Positions 16,103-24,105 of a DNA stretch of 64,000 nt are shown here, in pieces. The stretch is taken from the NCBI RefSeq assembly GCF_900177245.1, contig NZ_FXBM01000002.1, forward strand, positions 372,001 through 436,000. The letters run 5' to 3'. This stretch comes from Rathayibacter oskolensis (GTDB taxonomy: Bacteria > Actinomycetota > Actinomycetes > Actinomycetales > Microbacteriaceae). Within the stretch, counting starts at the first letter, position 1, and each line of letters begins with the position of its first letter. The notes below the pieces were generated by a model that saw nothing but the letters and a program-made list of their open reading frames with translations, searched no databases and was not told where the DNA came from. The translations under genes were made by a program, and so were the position numbers.

Positions 16103-18546
16103 GGCGCAGCGCGCTCCGACGGTTCGCCCCCTCCGCCGGGAAGGCGGTGCTGGCCGTCGTCGCGGCGGCGGTGCTCCTCGCGGGTCCCGCCGTCGCCTCG
16201 GTCGCCGACGACTCCGTCCTCTCGCCGCCGACGGGCGCCTACTTCGGCTCGAGCCTCGACTGGAGCAGCGACAGCGCTGCGGAGCAGACCGATCGTCTCG
16301 GCCGACCCGCGGCGGTCCTCGAGCACGTCGCCTCCGTCCCGATCACCGAGGCCGAGGTCGACTACCTCGCCCAGTTCATGAGGCAGGCGGAGGGGGAGGG
16401 GGCGCTCGCCGCGGTCACGCTCCGCCCCGTCGGCGGTCTCGGGCAGTTCGGTCAGGAGGAGGCGAGGGCCGCCGTCGATGCGCTCGCCCGCGCCCGCGAC
16501 GGACAGGACCTCCCGCTCTTCGTCCGCTTCGCTCCCGAGATGAACGCGAGCTGGACGGCATGGGGATTCGCGCCCGACGAGTACATCGCGGCGTTCCGGC
16601 TCTTCTCCGAGGTCCTGCACTCCGATCTGCCCGATGCCGTCGTGGTCTGGTCGCCGGCCGCGGGTGAGTCGTATCCCTTCGCCGAGGGTGGCTCGACCGA
16701 CGATCCTGCACTCGACACGGACGGCAGTGGATCGCTCGACGCGGGCGACGACCCCTACGGGCCCTACTACCCGGGTGACGATGCGGTCGACTGGGTCGGA
16801 CTGTCCGCCTACCACGACCCCAGCGGAGGCGGGGCCCCGAGGAACGCGGTCGCCGCCGACGGCGCCCTCGAGGACGATCTCGATGGCGAGGGCGACCTCG
16901 CGTTCTACGAGCGGTTCGCTGAGAGCGCCGGCACGCCGATGATGCTCGAGACCGCCGCGTTCTACAGCCCGGGGGCCGGCGGGCCGGCCGAGCTCGAGAT
17001 CAAGCAGGACTGGTGGCAGCAGGTGATCGCCGCCACCTCGGGCGACGAGCATCCGCTGATCGACGTCGTGCTCTGGCGAGACTCCTCCTCGGCCCGTGCC
17101 GTGGTCGGCGAGGTCGTCATCGACTGGAGCCTCTCCGGCTCGGACACGATCTCCTCGGCGTTCGCCGCCGACGCGGAGGCGAGCGAGCTCGTCTTCGGCC
17201 CGGTCTACGCGCCGTTCACCTCTTCATCCACGGTGCAGTCGGCGGCAGGGACGATCAGCGGGGCGGCTGCCTGGATCCTGGTCGCGGCGGTCCTCCTGGC
17301 GGCGATCGCCCTGACCGGCTGGGGACTGCTGCGCGGTCGGAGCGGCCGGCTCGCCTACGACGGCCCTCCGAATCGCGATCTCCGCATCGACTACCTCCGC
17401 GGTGTCGCCATCGTCTTCGTCGTCGTCAACCACATCGCGCTCGTCTCGGTCTGGCAGAACCTGACGCAGGAGGCGATCGGCATGGTGTCGGGGGCCGAGC
17501 TGTTCGTCCTGCTCTCGGGCGGCGTCCTCGGGATGGTGCACCGTCCGAAAGTGCTCGGCGGCGGGATCGGCGAGGTCACCCTCCGCACCGAGGCCCGCGC
17601 TTGGAAGCTCTACGTCACGGCCCTGGTGGTCGTCGTGATCGTCGGCCTCGTGAGCCTCGTCGGATTCGTGAACTCCACTCCGGCGACCACCTACGTCGAC
17701 CAGGGGACGGGCGCGGCGGGGAGCGAGGCGACAGGCCGCGTCTACGACCTCTACACGAACGTCGACAGCCTCCTCCGCTACCCGGTCGACCCGTCGATCA
17801 TCCTCGACCTCGCCCTGCTCCGGCTCGGGCCCTGGCAGGTGAACGTGCTCGGCCTGTACGTGGTGATGCTCGCGATCGCCCCCCTGATCCTCTGGGCTCT
17901 GTCGCGTGGGCGATGGGCGGTCGTCCTGCTGGTGAGCTGGGCCGTCTACGTGCTGCAGATGTTCCTGCACGTGCGGCTCCTGCCCTCGCAGTTCGAGGAC
18001 TCGTTCCCGCTGCTCACGTGGCAGGCCCTGTTCGTGACGGGGATGGTCGCGGGCTTCCACCGGCGCGAGATCCTGGCCTGGTTCGCGACCCGGATCGGTC
18101 GGATCGTCCTCGCGGTCGCGGTGATCACCACCGTGGGGCTGGCGGTCTTCTCGTGGAACAACCCCTATCTCTCCAGCTCCTGGGATCTGCGCCTCGGGCT
18201 GATCCCCGCCAACACGTTCTCGGACATCTATGCGGTCGCCTTCCAGCGGACCACCCTCGACCCGGGCAGGGTCGTCAACGTCCTGCTCGTGGTGATCACC
18301 GCCTACGCCGCACTCAGCGTGCTCTGGAAGCCGGCGCAGCGCCTCCTCGGCTGGTTCTTCATCCCCCTGGGGCAGGCGACCCTCTACGTGTTCGTCATGC
18401 ACGTCGTGTTCGTCCTGATCGTCGCCAACATCCCTCCTCTGCGCGAAGGGAACACCGTGGTCAACTCGCTCGCCTACCTCGCCGTGCTCGGTCTGCTCTG
18501 GGTCATGGTGCGGACCCGCTTCCTCTACCGGATCGTGCCCCGATGA
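16099..18546 (+). CDS. GH26-like domain fused to OpgC-type membrane acyltransferase
   Basis: 815 aa; the GTG overlaps the phosphatase stop by 4 bp. An N-terminal signal/anchor helix (~15-37) leads into an extracytoplasmic GH26-like domain (~45-370) with candidate catalytic Glu in RFAPEMNASWTAWG and MLETAAFY; the usual His before the first Glu is Pro here. A transmembrane helix (~385-405) is followed by an OpgC-type acyltransferase (~425-815) with DLRIDYLRGVAIVFVVVNHI and about ten membrane helices. OpgC proteins transfer succinyl groups to periplasmic glucans. Fusion of glycosidase and acyltransferase in one chain suggests the polymer is cut and O-acylated as it emerges. The synthase gene overlaps it directly. 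Confidence 0.85.
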   Translation: MRRSALRRFAPSAGKAVLAVVAAAVLLAGPAVASVADDSVLSPPTGAYFGSSLDWSSDSAAEQTDRLGRPAAVLEHVASVPITEAEVDYLAQFMRQAEGEGALAAVTLRPVGGLGQFGQEEARAAVDALARARDGQDLPLFVRFAPEMNASWTAWGFAPDEYIAAFRLFSEVLHSDLPDAVVVWSPAAGESYPFAEGGSTDDPALDTDGSGSLDAGDDPYGPYYPGDDAVDWVGLSAYHDPSGGGAPRNAVAADGALEDDLDGEGDLAFYERFAESAGTPMMLETAAFYSPGAGGPAELEIKQDWWQQVIAATSGDEHPLIDVVLWRDSSSARAVVGEVVIDWSLSGSDTISSAFAADAEASELVFGPVYAPFTSSSTVQSAAGTISGAAAWILVAAVLLAAIALTGWGLLRGRSGRLAYDGPPNRDLRIDYLRGVAIVFVVVNHIALVSVWQNLTQEAIGMVSGAELFVLLSGGVLGMVHRPKVLGGGIGEVTLRTEARAWKLYVTALVVVVIVGLVSLVGFVNSTPATTYVDQGTGAAGSEATGRVYDLYTNVDSLLRYPVDPSIILDLALLRLGPWQVNVLGLYVVMLAIAPLILWALSRGRWAVVLLVSWAVYVLQMFLHVRLLPSQFEDSFPLLTWQALFVTGMVAGFHRREILAWFATRIGRIVLAVAVITTVGLAVFSWNNPYLSSSWDLRLGLIPANTFSDIYAVAFQRTTLDPGRVVNVLLVVITAYAALSVLWKPAQRLLGWFFIPLGQATLYVFVMHVVFVLIVANIPPLREGNTVVNSLAYLAVLGLLWVMVRTRFLYRIVPR

Positions 18547-20561
18547 ACGCCGGGACGGCCGTCGACACCGGCCCCGGGACGGAGAGCACCCTCACCTCGC
18601 CCGGCCGCATGCTCCTGCTGCGCATCATCGTGGTCCTGACGATCGTGCTGGGGGTGAACTACGTCGGCTGGCGGTGGCTCTACTCGCTCAACTGGGACGC
18701 GTGGTGGATCGCCGTCCCGCTCGTCGCAGCCGAGACCTACAGCCTCATCGACGTCTGCCTGTTCGGGATGACCATGTGGCGGGCACGGGGGCGGCCCGCG
18801 CCGCCGGCGCCTCCGGAGGACGCGACGGTGGACATCTTCATCACGACCTACAACGAGCCGATCGAGCTGGTGATGACGACGGCGCTCGCCGCTCAGCGCG
18901 TGCGCTTCCCGCACGCGACCTGGGTCCTCGACGACGGCGACCGCGCCGAGATGCGCGCGGCGGCCGAGGCGGCGGGGCTGGGCTACATCACCCGCTCGGC
19001 CGACTGGAAGGACCGCCCCCGGCACGCGAAGGCCGGCAACCTCAACAACGCGCTCGAGCAGACGACGGGTGAGTACCTCCTCATCCTCGATGCCGACCAG
19101 ATCCCCCGACCCGAGATCCTCGACAACACTCTCGGCTACTTCCGCGACGACGCGGTCGCGCTCGTCCAGACGCCCCAGGTGTTCTCGAACGTCGCGACCG
19201 GCGATCCGCTCGGGAGCCAGGCGCCGCTCTTCTACGGCCCGATCCAGCAGGGCAAGGACGGCTGGAACGCGGCGTTCTTCTGCGGCTCGAACGCGGTGCT
19301 GCGGCGCGAGGCGCTGATGCAGCTCGGCATCGCCGGCTACGTCCGCGAGCTCGACCGGAGCATCGCGTCGGCGCTGCGGACAGCGGCCCGCGCCGTGAGC
19401 AAGGCCCGGTCGCACCCCGCGGCCGCCGACGCGACCGTCCGCGCGGCGCTCGACGACGTCGGCGCCGCTATCAAGGAGGCGCAGACGGCCATCAGCGGAG
19501 GGGCGCCGATCGCGTCGGTCACCTACGACCTGCACCGCCGGGTCGACGCCGCGAGCTACTCGCTCGTCGCCTCCGACGTCGCGGGCCTCGAAGAGGACCT
19601 CGCCGAGATCCGCGCGCTCGCCCGCGCCTCGGGCGGCGCGGACTCGGTCGACACGATCGTCGACATCGAGCAGATCGTCCAGGGCCTCTCGGATCGCGAG
19701 CTCTCGCCGCTGAACGCCCTCGAATCGGTGCAGGCCGTGCTGCAGAGCATCGCCATCGACCGGCCGGGGGAGGCGCAGCCGATCATGCCGCTCGCCACCA
19801 TCTCGGTCACCGAGGACATGGCGACCTGCATGCGCCTGCACGGGCTCGGCTGGAAGAGCGTCTACCACCACGAGCTCCTCGCCGACGGTCTCGCTCCGGA
19901 GGACGCGGGGACGATGCTCACCCAGCGCCTCCGCTGGGCCCAGGGGACGATGCAGGTCTTCCTCCGCGAGAACCCGCTGCTGCAGAAGGCGCTCAGCGTC
20001 CCGCAGCGACTGATGTACTTCGCGACGATGTGGAGCTACATCAGCGGCTACGCGGCGGTGGTGTACTTCGCGGCGCCGATCATCTTCCTGGTGCTCGGGA
20101 TCCTGCCGGTCGCGTCCGACGCGTTCGACTTCTTCATCCGCTTCATCCCCTTCATGATCGTCAATCAGCTCCTCTTCCTGGTCGCCGCGAAGGGGACCCC
20201 GACCTGGAGGGGGCAGCAGTACAGCCTCGCCCTCTTCCCGGTCTGGATCGAGGCCTGCACGACCGCGATCAACAACGTGTTCCTCAGGATCCCCCTCGGC
20301 TTCGCAGTCACGCCGAAGACGCGACAGGAGTCGACGGGGACTCCGTGGCGTCTGATCAGGATCCAGCTCGTGGTGATGGTCCTGCTCGTCATCGCGATCG
20401 TCGTGGGCTGCCTCCACCTGTTCTTCGACGGCGCGGAGCCGATCGGCACGGGGGTGAACATCGCCTGGGCGGTGTTCGACCTCGTGGTGCTGAGCGTCCT
20501 CTTCCGCGCCGTCGCCTACCAGGGCTTCGAGCCCGTCACCACGAAGAAGGAGACAGCATGA
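18543..20561 (+). CDS. BcsA-like processive family 2 glycosyltransferase
   Basis: 672 aa, membrane-bound. Two N-terminal membrane helices precede a GT-A domain with the processive-synthase motifs: LDDGDRAEM (~129), LDADQIP (DxD, ~182), FFCGSNAVLRR (~245), TED (catalytic base, ~421) and QRLRW (~460), then C-terminal membrane helices (~485-655). These are the motifs of cellulose-synthase-type enzymes that polymerise and export a beta-linked glycan. Two departures: about 140 residues of Ala-rich, helical sequence are inserted between FFCGS and TED, where BcsA has about 25, and there is no C-terminal PilZ domain for c-di-GMP. The product is unknown; GH26-like neighbours suggest a beta-mannan, beta-glucan or mixed polymer. 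Start and stop overlap both neighbours by 4 bp. Confidence 0.9.
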   Translation: MNAGTAVDTGPGTESTLTSPGRMLLLRIIVVLTIVLGVNYVGWRWLYSLNWDAWWIAVPLVAAETYSLIDVCLFGMTMWRARGRPAPPAPPEDATVDIFITTYNEPIELVMTTALAAQRVRFPHATWVLDDGDRAEMRAAAEAAGLGYITRSADWKDRPRHAKAGNLNNALEQTTGEYLLILDADQIPRPEILDNTLGYFRDDAVALVQTPQVFSNVATGDPLGSQAPLFYGPIQQGKDGWNAAFFCGSNAVLRREALMQLGIAGYVRELDRSIASALRTAARAVSKARSHPAAADATVRAALDDVGAAIKEAQTAISGGAPIASVTYDLHRRVDAASYSLVASDVAGLEEDLAEIRALARASGGADSVDTIVDIEQIVQGLSDRELSPLNALESVQAVLQSIAIDRPGEAQPIMPLATISVTEDMATCMRLHGLGWKSVYHHELLADGLAPEDAGTMLTQRLRWAQGTMQVFLRENPLLQKALSVPQRLMYFATMWSYISGYAAVVYFAAPIIFLVLGILPVASDAFDFFIRFIPFMIVNQLLFLVAAKGTPTWRGQQYSLALFPVWIEACTTAINNVFLRIPLGFAVTPKTRQESTGTPWRLIRIQLVVMVLLVIAIVVGCLHLFFDGAEPIGTGVNIAWAVFDLVVLSVLFRAVAYQGFEPVTTKKETA

Positions 20562-20890
20562 CGTTCACGACCGAGACGATCGAGCCCGGGATCACCGTCA
20601 TCCACGGCGAGGGCAAGCTGAACATGGTGGCGGCGCCGGAGCTGCGCGACATCGTCAAGCGCTCGATCGACGACGGGAGGTCGCGCGTCGTCGTCGACCT
20701 CAGCTCCGTGTCCTTCCTCGACTCCTCCGGACTGGGGGCCCTCGTCGGATGCCTCAAGAGCACGCGGCAGGCCGGAGGCGACCTGCGGATCTCGGCGCCG
20801 AGCAAGCAGGTCTCGATGGTTCTGAAGCTCTCGAACCTCGACCGGGTCCTCGCGCAGTTCGAGACCCCGGAAGACGCCTACCGTGACTGA
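20558..20890 (+). CDS. STAS-domain anti-sigma factor antagonist (RsbV/SpoIIAA-like)
   Basis: 110 aa, one STAS domain. The phosphorylatable-serine motif is VSFLDSSGLGALVGCL, with Ser at ~54-55, as in SpoIIAA and RsbV. It overlaps the synthase gene by 4 bp and the kinase gene by 8 bp. Known proteins of this type are phosphorylated by an RsbW kinase and reset by a PP2C phosphatase; both kinds of enzyme are encoded in this operon. With no sigma factor gene nearby, its target may be the synthase or the acyltransferase rather than a sigma factor; that is inference. Confidence 0.92.
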   Translation: MTFTTETIEPGITVIHGEGKLNMVAAPELRDIVKRSIDDGRSRVVVDLSSVSFLDSSGLGALVGCLKSTRQAGGDLRISAPSKQVSMVLKLSNLDRVLAQFETPEDAYRD

Positions 20891-21296
20891 GCGCACCCTG
20901 CTGTTCAGGAGCCCACCCGAGACGGTCGACGTCGTGCACGCCGCCCTCGAGTCGCTCTGGGACGAGCGCTCCGACATCGACGAGATGGACCGGATGATGT
21001 TCGAGACGGCTCTCATCGAGCTGACCGCCAACGTCATCCAGCACGGCTCGTCCTCGACCACGATCGTCTGCCGGCTCGAGATCGTCGCTGACGACCTCCA
21101 GCTGCGCGCCGAGCTCGTCGACACGGCCGATCCCCCGGGAATCGACACGGGGCCGCGCGAGATGCCGGACGAGTTCGCGGAGTCGGGCCGGGGCATAGCG
21201 TTCATCCAGGCGCTCGTGACCGCCTTCGACTACGAGCGCGCGGAGGGCCGCAACGTCTGGACCCTGAGCAAGGACCGTTCGCCGAGGGATTCGTGA
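20883..21296 (+). CDS. RsbW-like serine kinase (HATPase domain)
   Basis: 137 aa; GTG start. GHKL ATP-binding features: N-box ELTANVIQHG and G2-box ESGRGIAFIQALV. The G1-box is VDTADPPGI, a slightly degenerate form of the usual DxGxG. Such kinases phosphorylate the STAS partner and, in the classical systems, bind a sigma factor. Translation is coupled to the STAS gene (8-bp overlap) and to the following phosphatase gene (4-bp overlap). It completes the partner-switching trio in the synthase operon. Confidence 0.88.
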   Translation: MTERTLLFRSPPETVDVVHAALESLWDERSDIDEMDRMMFETALIELTANVIQHGSSSTTIVCRLEIVADDLQLRAELVDTADPPGIDTGPREMPDEFAESGRGIAFIQALVTAFDYERAEGRNVWTLSKDRSPRDS

Positions 21297-22597
21297 TGCG
21301 GTCCACCACCCGACCGCGATCGACCACCGCGGGCGCCGCCTCCCGGCTCTCCGCGGCGGCGATCGGGCTCGATGAGCAGTCGCCGCTCGTCAAGCAGATC
21401 CCTGTGGCCTTCCTCTTCGGGGTCGCGGTCGCGCTCAGCCTCCTCGTCCCGACGATCGAGGTGACCGATCCGGCCGCCCTCGTTCTCGCCACGGCGGCCA
21501 TGATCACGGCCACCGCCCTCGCCGCGGTCCTTCCGCGGATCGACCCGGGGGGACGAGCCGTCCTCGTCGTCCCCGTAGTGGACTTCCTCGTCGTGGGGGT
21601 CCTCCGGTTCGCCACCGGCGAGAGCGCCTCGATCTTCGCGTCGCTCGCGATCCTCCCGACCGTCTGGGTGGCCGCGTCCGCTGGACGCCGGAGTGTCGCG
21701 CTCGCTTTCGTGGGCATCTGCGCGGGACTCGTGGTGCCTTTCCTGCTCGGGTCGACTCTGGAGGAGAACCCCAACGAGTTGACCCGAGGGCTGTTCTCGG
21801 CGGTCGCCTTCGTCCTCGCCGGCGCCGTGGTCAACGACCTCGCGCGTCTCGCCCGAGCCCATGTGGAGGACGTCCGCGCGAGGGAGCGCAGCACCCTTCT
21901 GGAGCTCGACGAGGCGGCTCTCGTCCAGCAGGCGCTGCTGCCCAAGACGGACACCGACGCGGCGGGCTACGAGTTCGCCGGCGCCTGCCTGCCCTCCAAA
22001 GCCGTCGGCGGCGACTTCTTCGACTGGTACGCCGTCTCCGGAGGCACCGCCTTCACCCTGGGGGACGTGATGGGCAAGGGGGTCGGTGCCGGGATCATCG
22101 CCGCGACCGTCCGCGCGGTGATCCGCAGCGCCCGGAGTCACGAGGACCTCGCGGTCCCCCTCGACCGCGCTGCGGATGCTCTCTCCACCGATCTCGGCGA
22201 CACGGCCTCGTTCGCGACCCTCTTCCACGCTCGCCTGGATCACGTCAGCGGAGAGGTCCGCTACGTGGACGCGGGCCACGGGCTCACTCTGCACGTCCGG
22301 GCCGACGGCTCCTGGGAGCGCCTCGCGGCTCTGAACCTGCCCGTCGGCATCTGGAGCGACGAGGCCTGGAGCGTCTCGCGGGTGCTCCTCGAACCCGGTG
22401 ACTCTCTCGTCAGCTGCAGCGACGGCATCCTCGACCTCTACGACGGGACGGTGGAGTCGCTGCAGCACGTCGCCGAGATCGTCGCGGAGTCATCCGACTC
22501 CGCCGATGTCGTGTCCCGCCTGAGGGCTCTCACCGAGGCGTCTCTCGGTCGGGAGGACGACGTGACGGTCCTCGTGCTGCTGCGTCTCCCCGTCTGA
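21293..22597 (+). CDS. Membrane PP2C (SpoIIE/RsbU-type) phosphatase
   Basis: 434 aa from GTG; an ATG one codon later is equally possible. About six hydrophobic segments (~37-195) form a membrane sensor region without a recognisable ligand domain. A coiled linker (VEDVRARERSTLLELDEAALVQQALLP) leads to a PP2C domain (~200-434) with AVGGDFFDWY, LGDVMGKGVGAGI, VDAGHGLTLHV, SCSDGILDLYDG and DDVTVLVLL. The catalytic half is similar to the GAF phosphatase at the head of the operon, so the two look like paralogues with different inputs, one cytosolic and one membrane. Confidence 0.9.
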   Translation: MMRSTTRPRSTTAGAASRLSAAAIGLDEQSPLVKQIPVAFLFGVAVALSLLVPTIEVTDPAALVLATAAMITATALAAVLPRIDPGGRAVLVVPVVDFLVVGVLRFATGESASIFASLAILPTVWVAASAGRRSVALAFVGICAGLVVPFLLGSTLEENPNELTRGLFSAVAFVLAGAVVNDLARLARAHVEDVRARERSTLLELDEAALVQQALLPKTDTDAAGYEFAGACLPSKAVGGDFFDWYAVSGGTAFTLGDVMGKGVGAGIIAATVRAVIRSARSHEDLAVPLDRAADALSTDLGDTASFATLFHARLDHVSGEVRYVDAGHGLTLHVRADGSWERLAALNLPVGIWSDEAWSVSRVLLEPGDSLVSCSDGILDLYDGTVESLQHVAEIVAESSDSADVVSRLRALTEASLGREDDVTVLVLLRLPV

Positions 22598-22623
22598 GGC
22601 GCAGTCCTCCCGCTGCGCGCGCG

Positions 22624-23892
22624 TCAGCTCGGCCGCTGCGCGAGTGCCGCCGCGAAGGCCTGGGCCGACGCGGTCGAGCTGGCGATCCGCCAGTCGACCT
22701 CCTTGTCGTGGTCGAACCAGACGAAGCCCGTGACGTCGCTCTGCGCGGAGAGATACGAGACCAGCGCTGCGTTCCACTCCGACTTCGCCCCGCCGGTCTC
22801 GGCCGACGCCGTCTCGGCGACGAGGATCGGCGAGCCCGGCGCCAGCGCGCGCAGCTGGGTGAGCCCCGGACCGAACAGGGCCGACGGCGACGTCCACGAG
22901 CTCCACGCGGCGCTCGTGCCCCAGTTGTAGCCGTCGAGCGCGACGACGTCGACGTACGCGGCGCCCGGGTACAGGCCCTGGAGCGGGGTGGACCCGCTGT
23001 ACGGGACGTTGGGGCTCCACACCCACGACACGTTCGTCGCGCCCTGAGCGGCGACCACGTCGTGAACGTGTCGCCAGGCCTCTGCGTACGATCCCGCGGC
23101 GTTGCCGTTCACTCCCTCCGACCACGGGTACCAGTCGCCGTTCATCTCGTGCGCGTAGCGGAGGAGGACGGGCTCGCCCCAGGCGGCCAGCGCCGCGCCC
23201 CACTGCCGCAGGTACGGGTCGTGGTCGCCGGCGAGGATCCGGGCGTTCGAGTAGGCGGGCTGGTCCACGCCGCCGCCCCAGCGCCACGGCTCCCAGGTGA
23301 GGATGCTCGTCGCTCCCCGTGCCGCGACGCTGTCCAGCCCCGTGAGCGGGGTGGCCTGGCCGAAGTCCTGGTAGGACAGCACCAGAGCGGGGCTCTCGCC
23401 GACGAGTACGGCGGCCCGGTCGAGCTCGGCGTTCGCCGACGCGCCGCCGGGGGTGGTCAGGCCGAAGCGCAGCCGGGCCGTGCTGACGGCCGGCGCCGTG
23501 CCGGCGGGGCTGGTCGTGGATCCGGGGCCGGCCGTGGTGGAGGCGCCGCCGAGTGTGACGATGAACGCAGCGGACACGCTCCGCCCGCCGGCCCTCGCCG
23601 TCACCTGGAGCGTTCCGGTCGCCGTCGCGGGGATCGTGATCGTCGCGGCGAAGGAGCCTGTCGTCGACGTGGTGAACGGTGCGGTCGCAGCTCCTGCGGT
23701 CACGGTGCCGGTGGTCCTCTTGGCGAACCCGGTGCCGGTCACGACCGTCGTCGTCCCTCCGGGCCCGGAGGAGGGGGAGAGGGCGATGGCTGCAGGGGCC
23801 GCCGACGCGGGCGCCGAGACGCCTCCGAGGAGGATCGCCGCAGCGAGCATCAGGCCGGCCGCGGCAGCCACGGCGGAGCGGAGGACGGACAT
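22624..23892 (-). CDS. Secreted TIG-GH26 beta-mannanase-like protein
   Basis: 422 aa; ribosome binding site GAGGAG 7 nt before the ATG. Signal peptide ~1-32, then an IPT/TIG Ig-like domain (~33-115; LSPSSGPGGTTTVVTGTGF), a Thr/Gly/Pro linker, and a GH26-like domain (~137-422) with the acid/base Glu in RYAHEMNGDWYPWSEG, WVWSPNVPY, and candidate nucleophile Glu in ILVAETASAE. It is convergent with the phosphatase gene, 26 bp apart, so it is transcribed separately but belongs by content to the polysaccharide locus. Likely role: release or remodelling of the polymer outside the cell, or attack on plant mannan. Confidence 0.85.
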   Translation of the reverse strand: MSVLRSAVAAAAGLMLAAAILLGGVSAPASAAPAAIALSPSSGPGGTTTVVTGTGFAKRTTGTVTAGAATAPFTTSTTGSFAATITIPATATGTLQVTARAGGRSVSAAFIVTLGGASTTAGPGSTTSPAGTAPAVSTARLRFGLTTPGGASANAELDRAAVLVGESPALVLSYQDFGQATPLTGLDSVAARGATSILTWEPWRWGGGVDQPAYSNARILAGDHDPYLRQWGAALAAWGEPVLLRYAHEMNGDWYPWSEGVNGNAAGSYAEAWRHVHDVVAAQGATNVSWVWSPNVPYSGSTPLQGLYPGAAYVDVVALDGYNWGTSAAWSSWTSPSALFGPGLTQLRALAPGSPILVAETASAETGGAKSEWNAALVSYLSAQSDVTGFVWFDHDKEVDWRIASSTASAQAFAAALAQRPS

Positions 23893-24092
23893 GAGCTGGC
23901 TCCTCGCGGATGTGTCCTCCGAACAGTAGGTGTCCGGGGGTGCGCGGAGTCCCCTCTCCGACTGGGGCGGAGGACCGCCAGGATTCCTCCCCATCCGGCG
24001 CCGTGCCGTCCGGCCCCCGGCGACGGGCGTCCGCCGACGCGCGGACTCGCGGGCGAGCCGCCGAAATCGCGGCCGGCGCCCCTGATCGTCAG
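23893..24092. other. Divergent intergenic region, TIG-GH26 / pip
   Basis: About 200 bp of GC-rich DNA between divergent starts. Apart from the -10 hexamer just before pip, no palindrome or clear promoter is seen. Confidence 0.3.
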
Positions 24093-24098
24093 TAGGGT
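24093..24098 (+). promoter_or_regulatory. Leaderless-type -10 element of pip
   Basis: TAGGGT, 7 nt before the ATG. Confidence 0.5.
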
Positions 24099-24105
24099 GC
24101 CGCCT

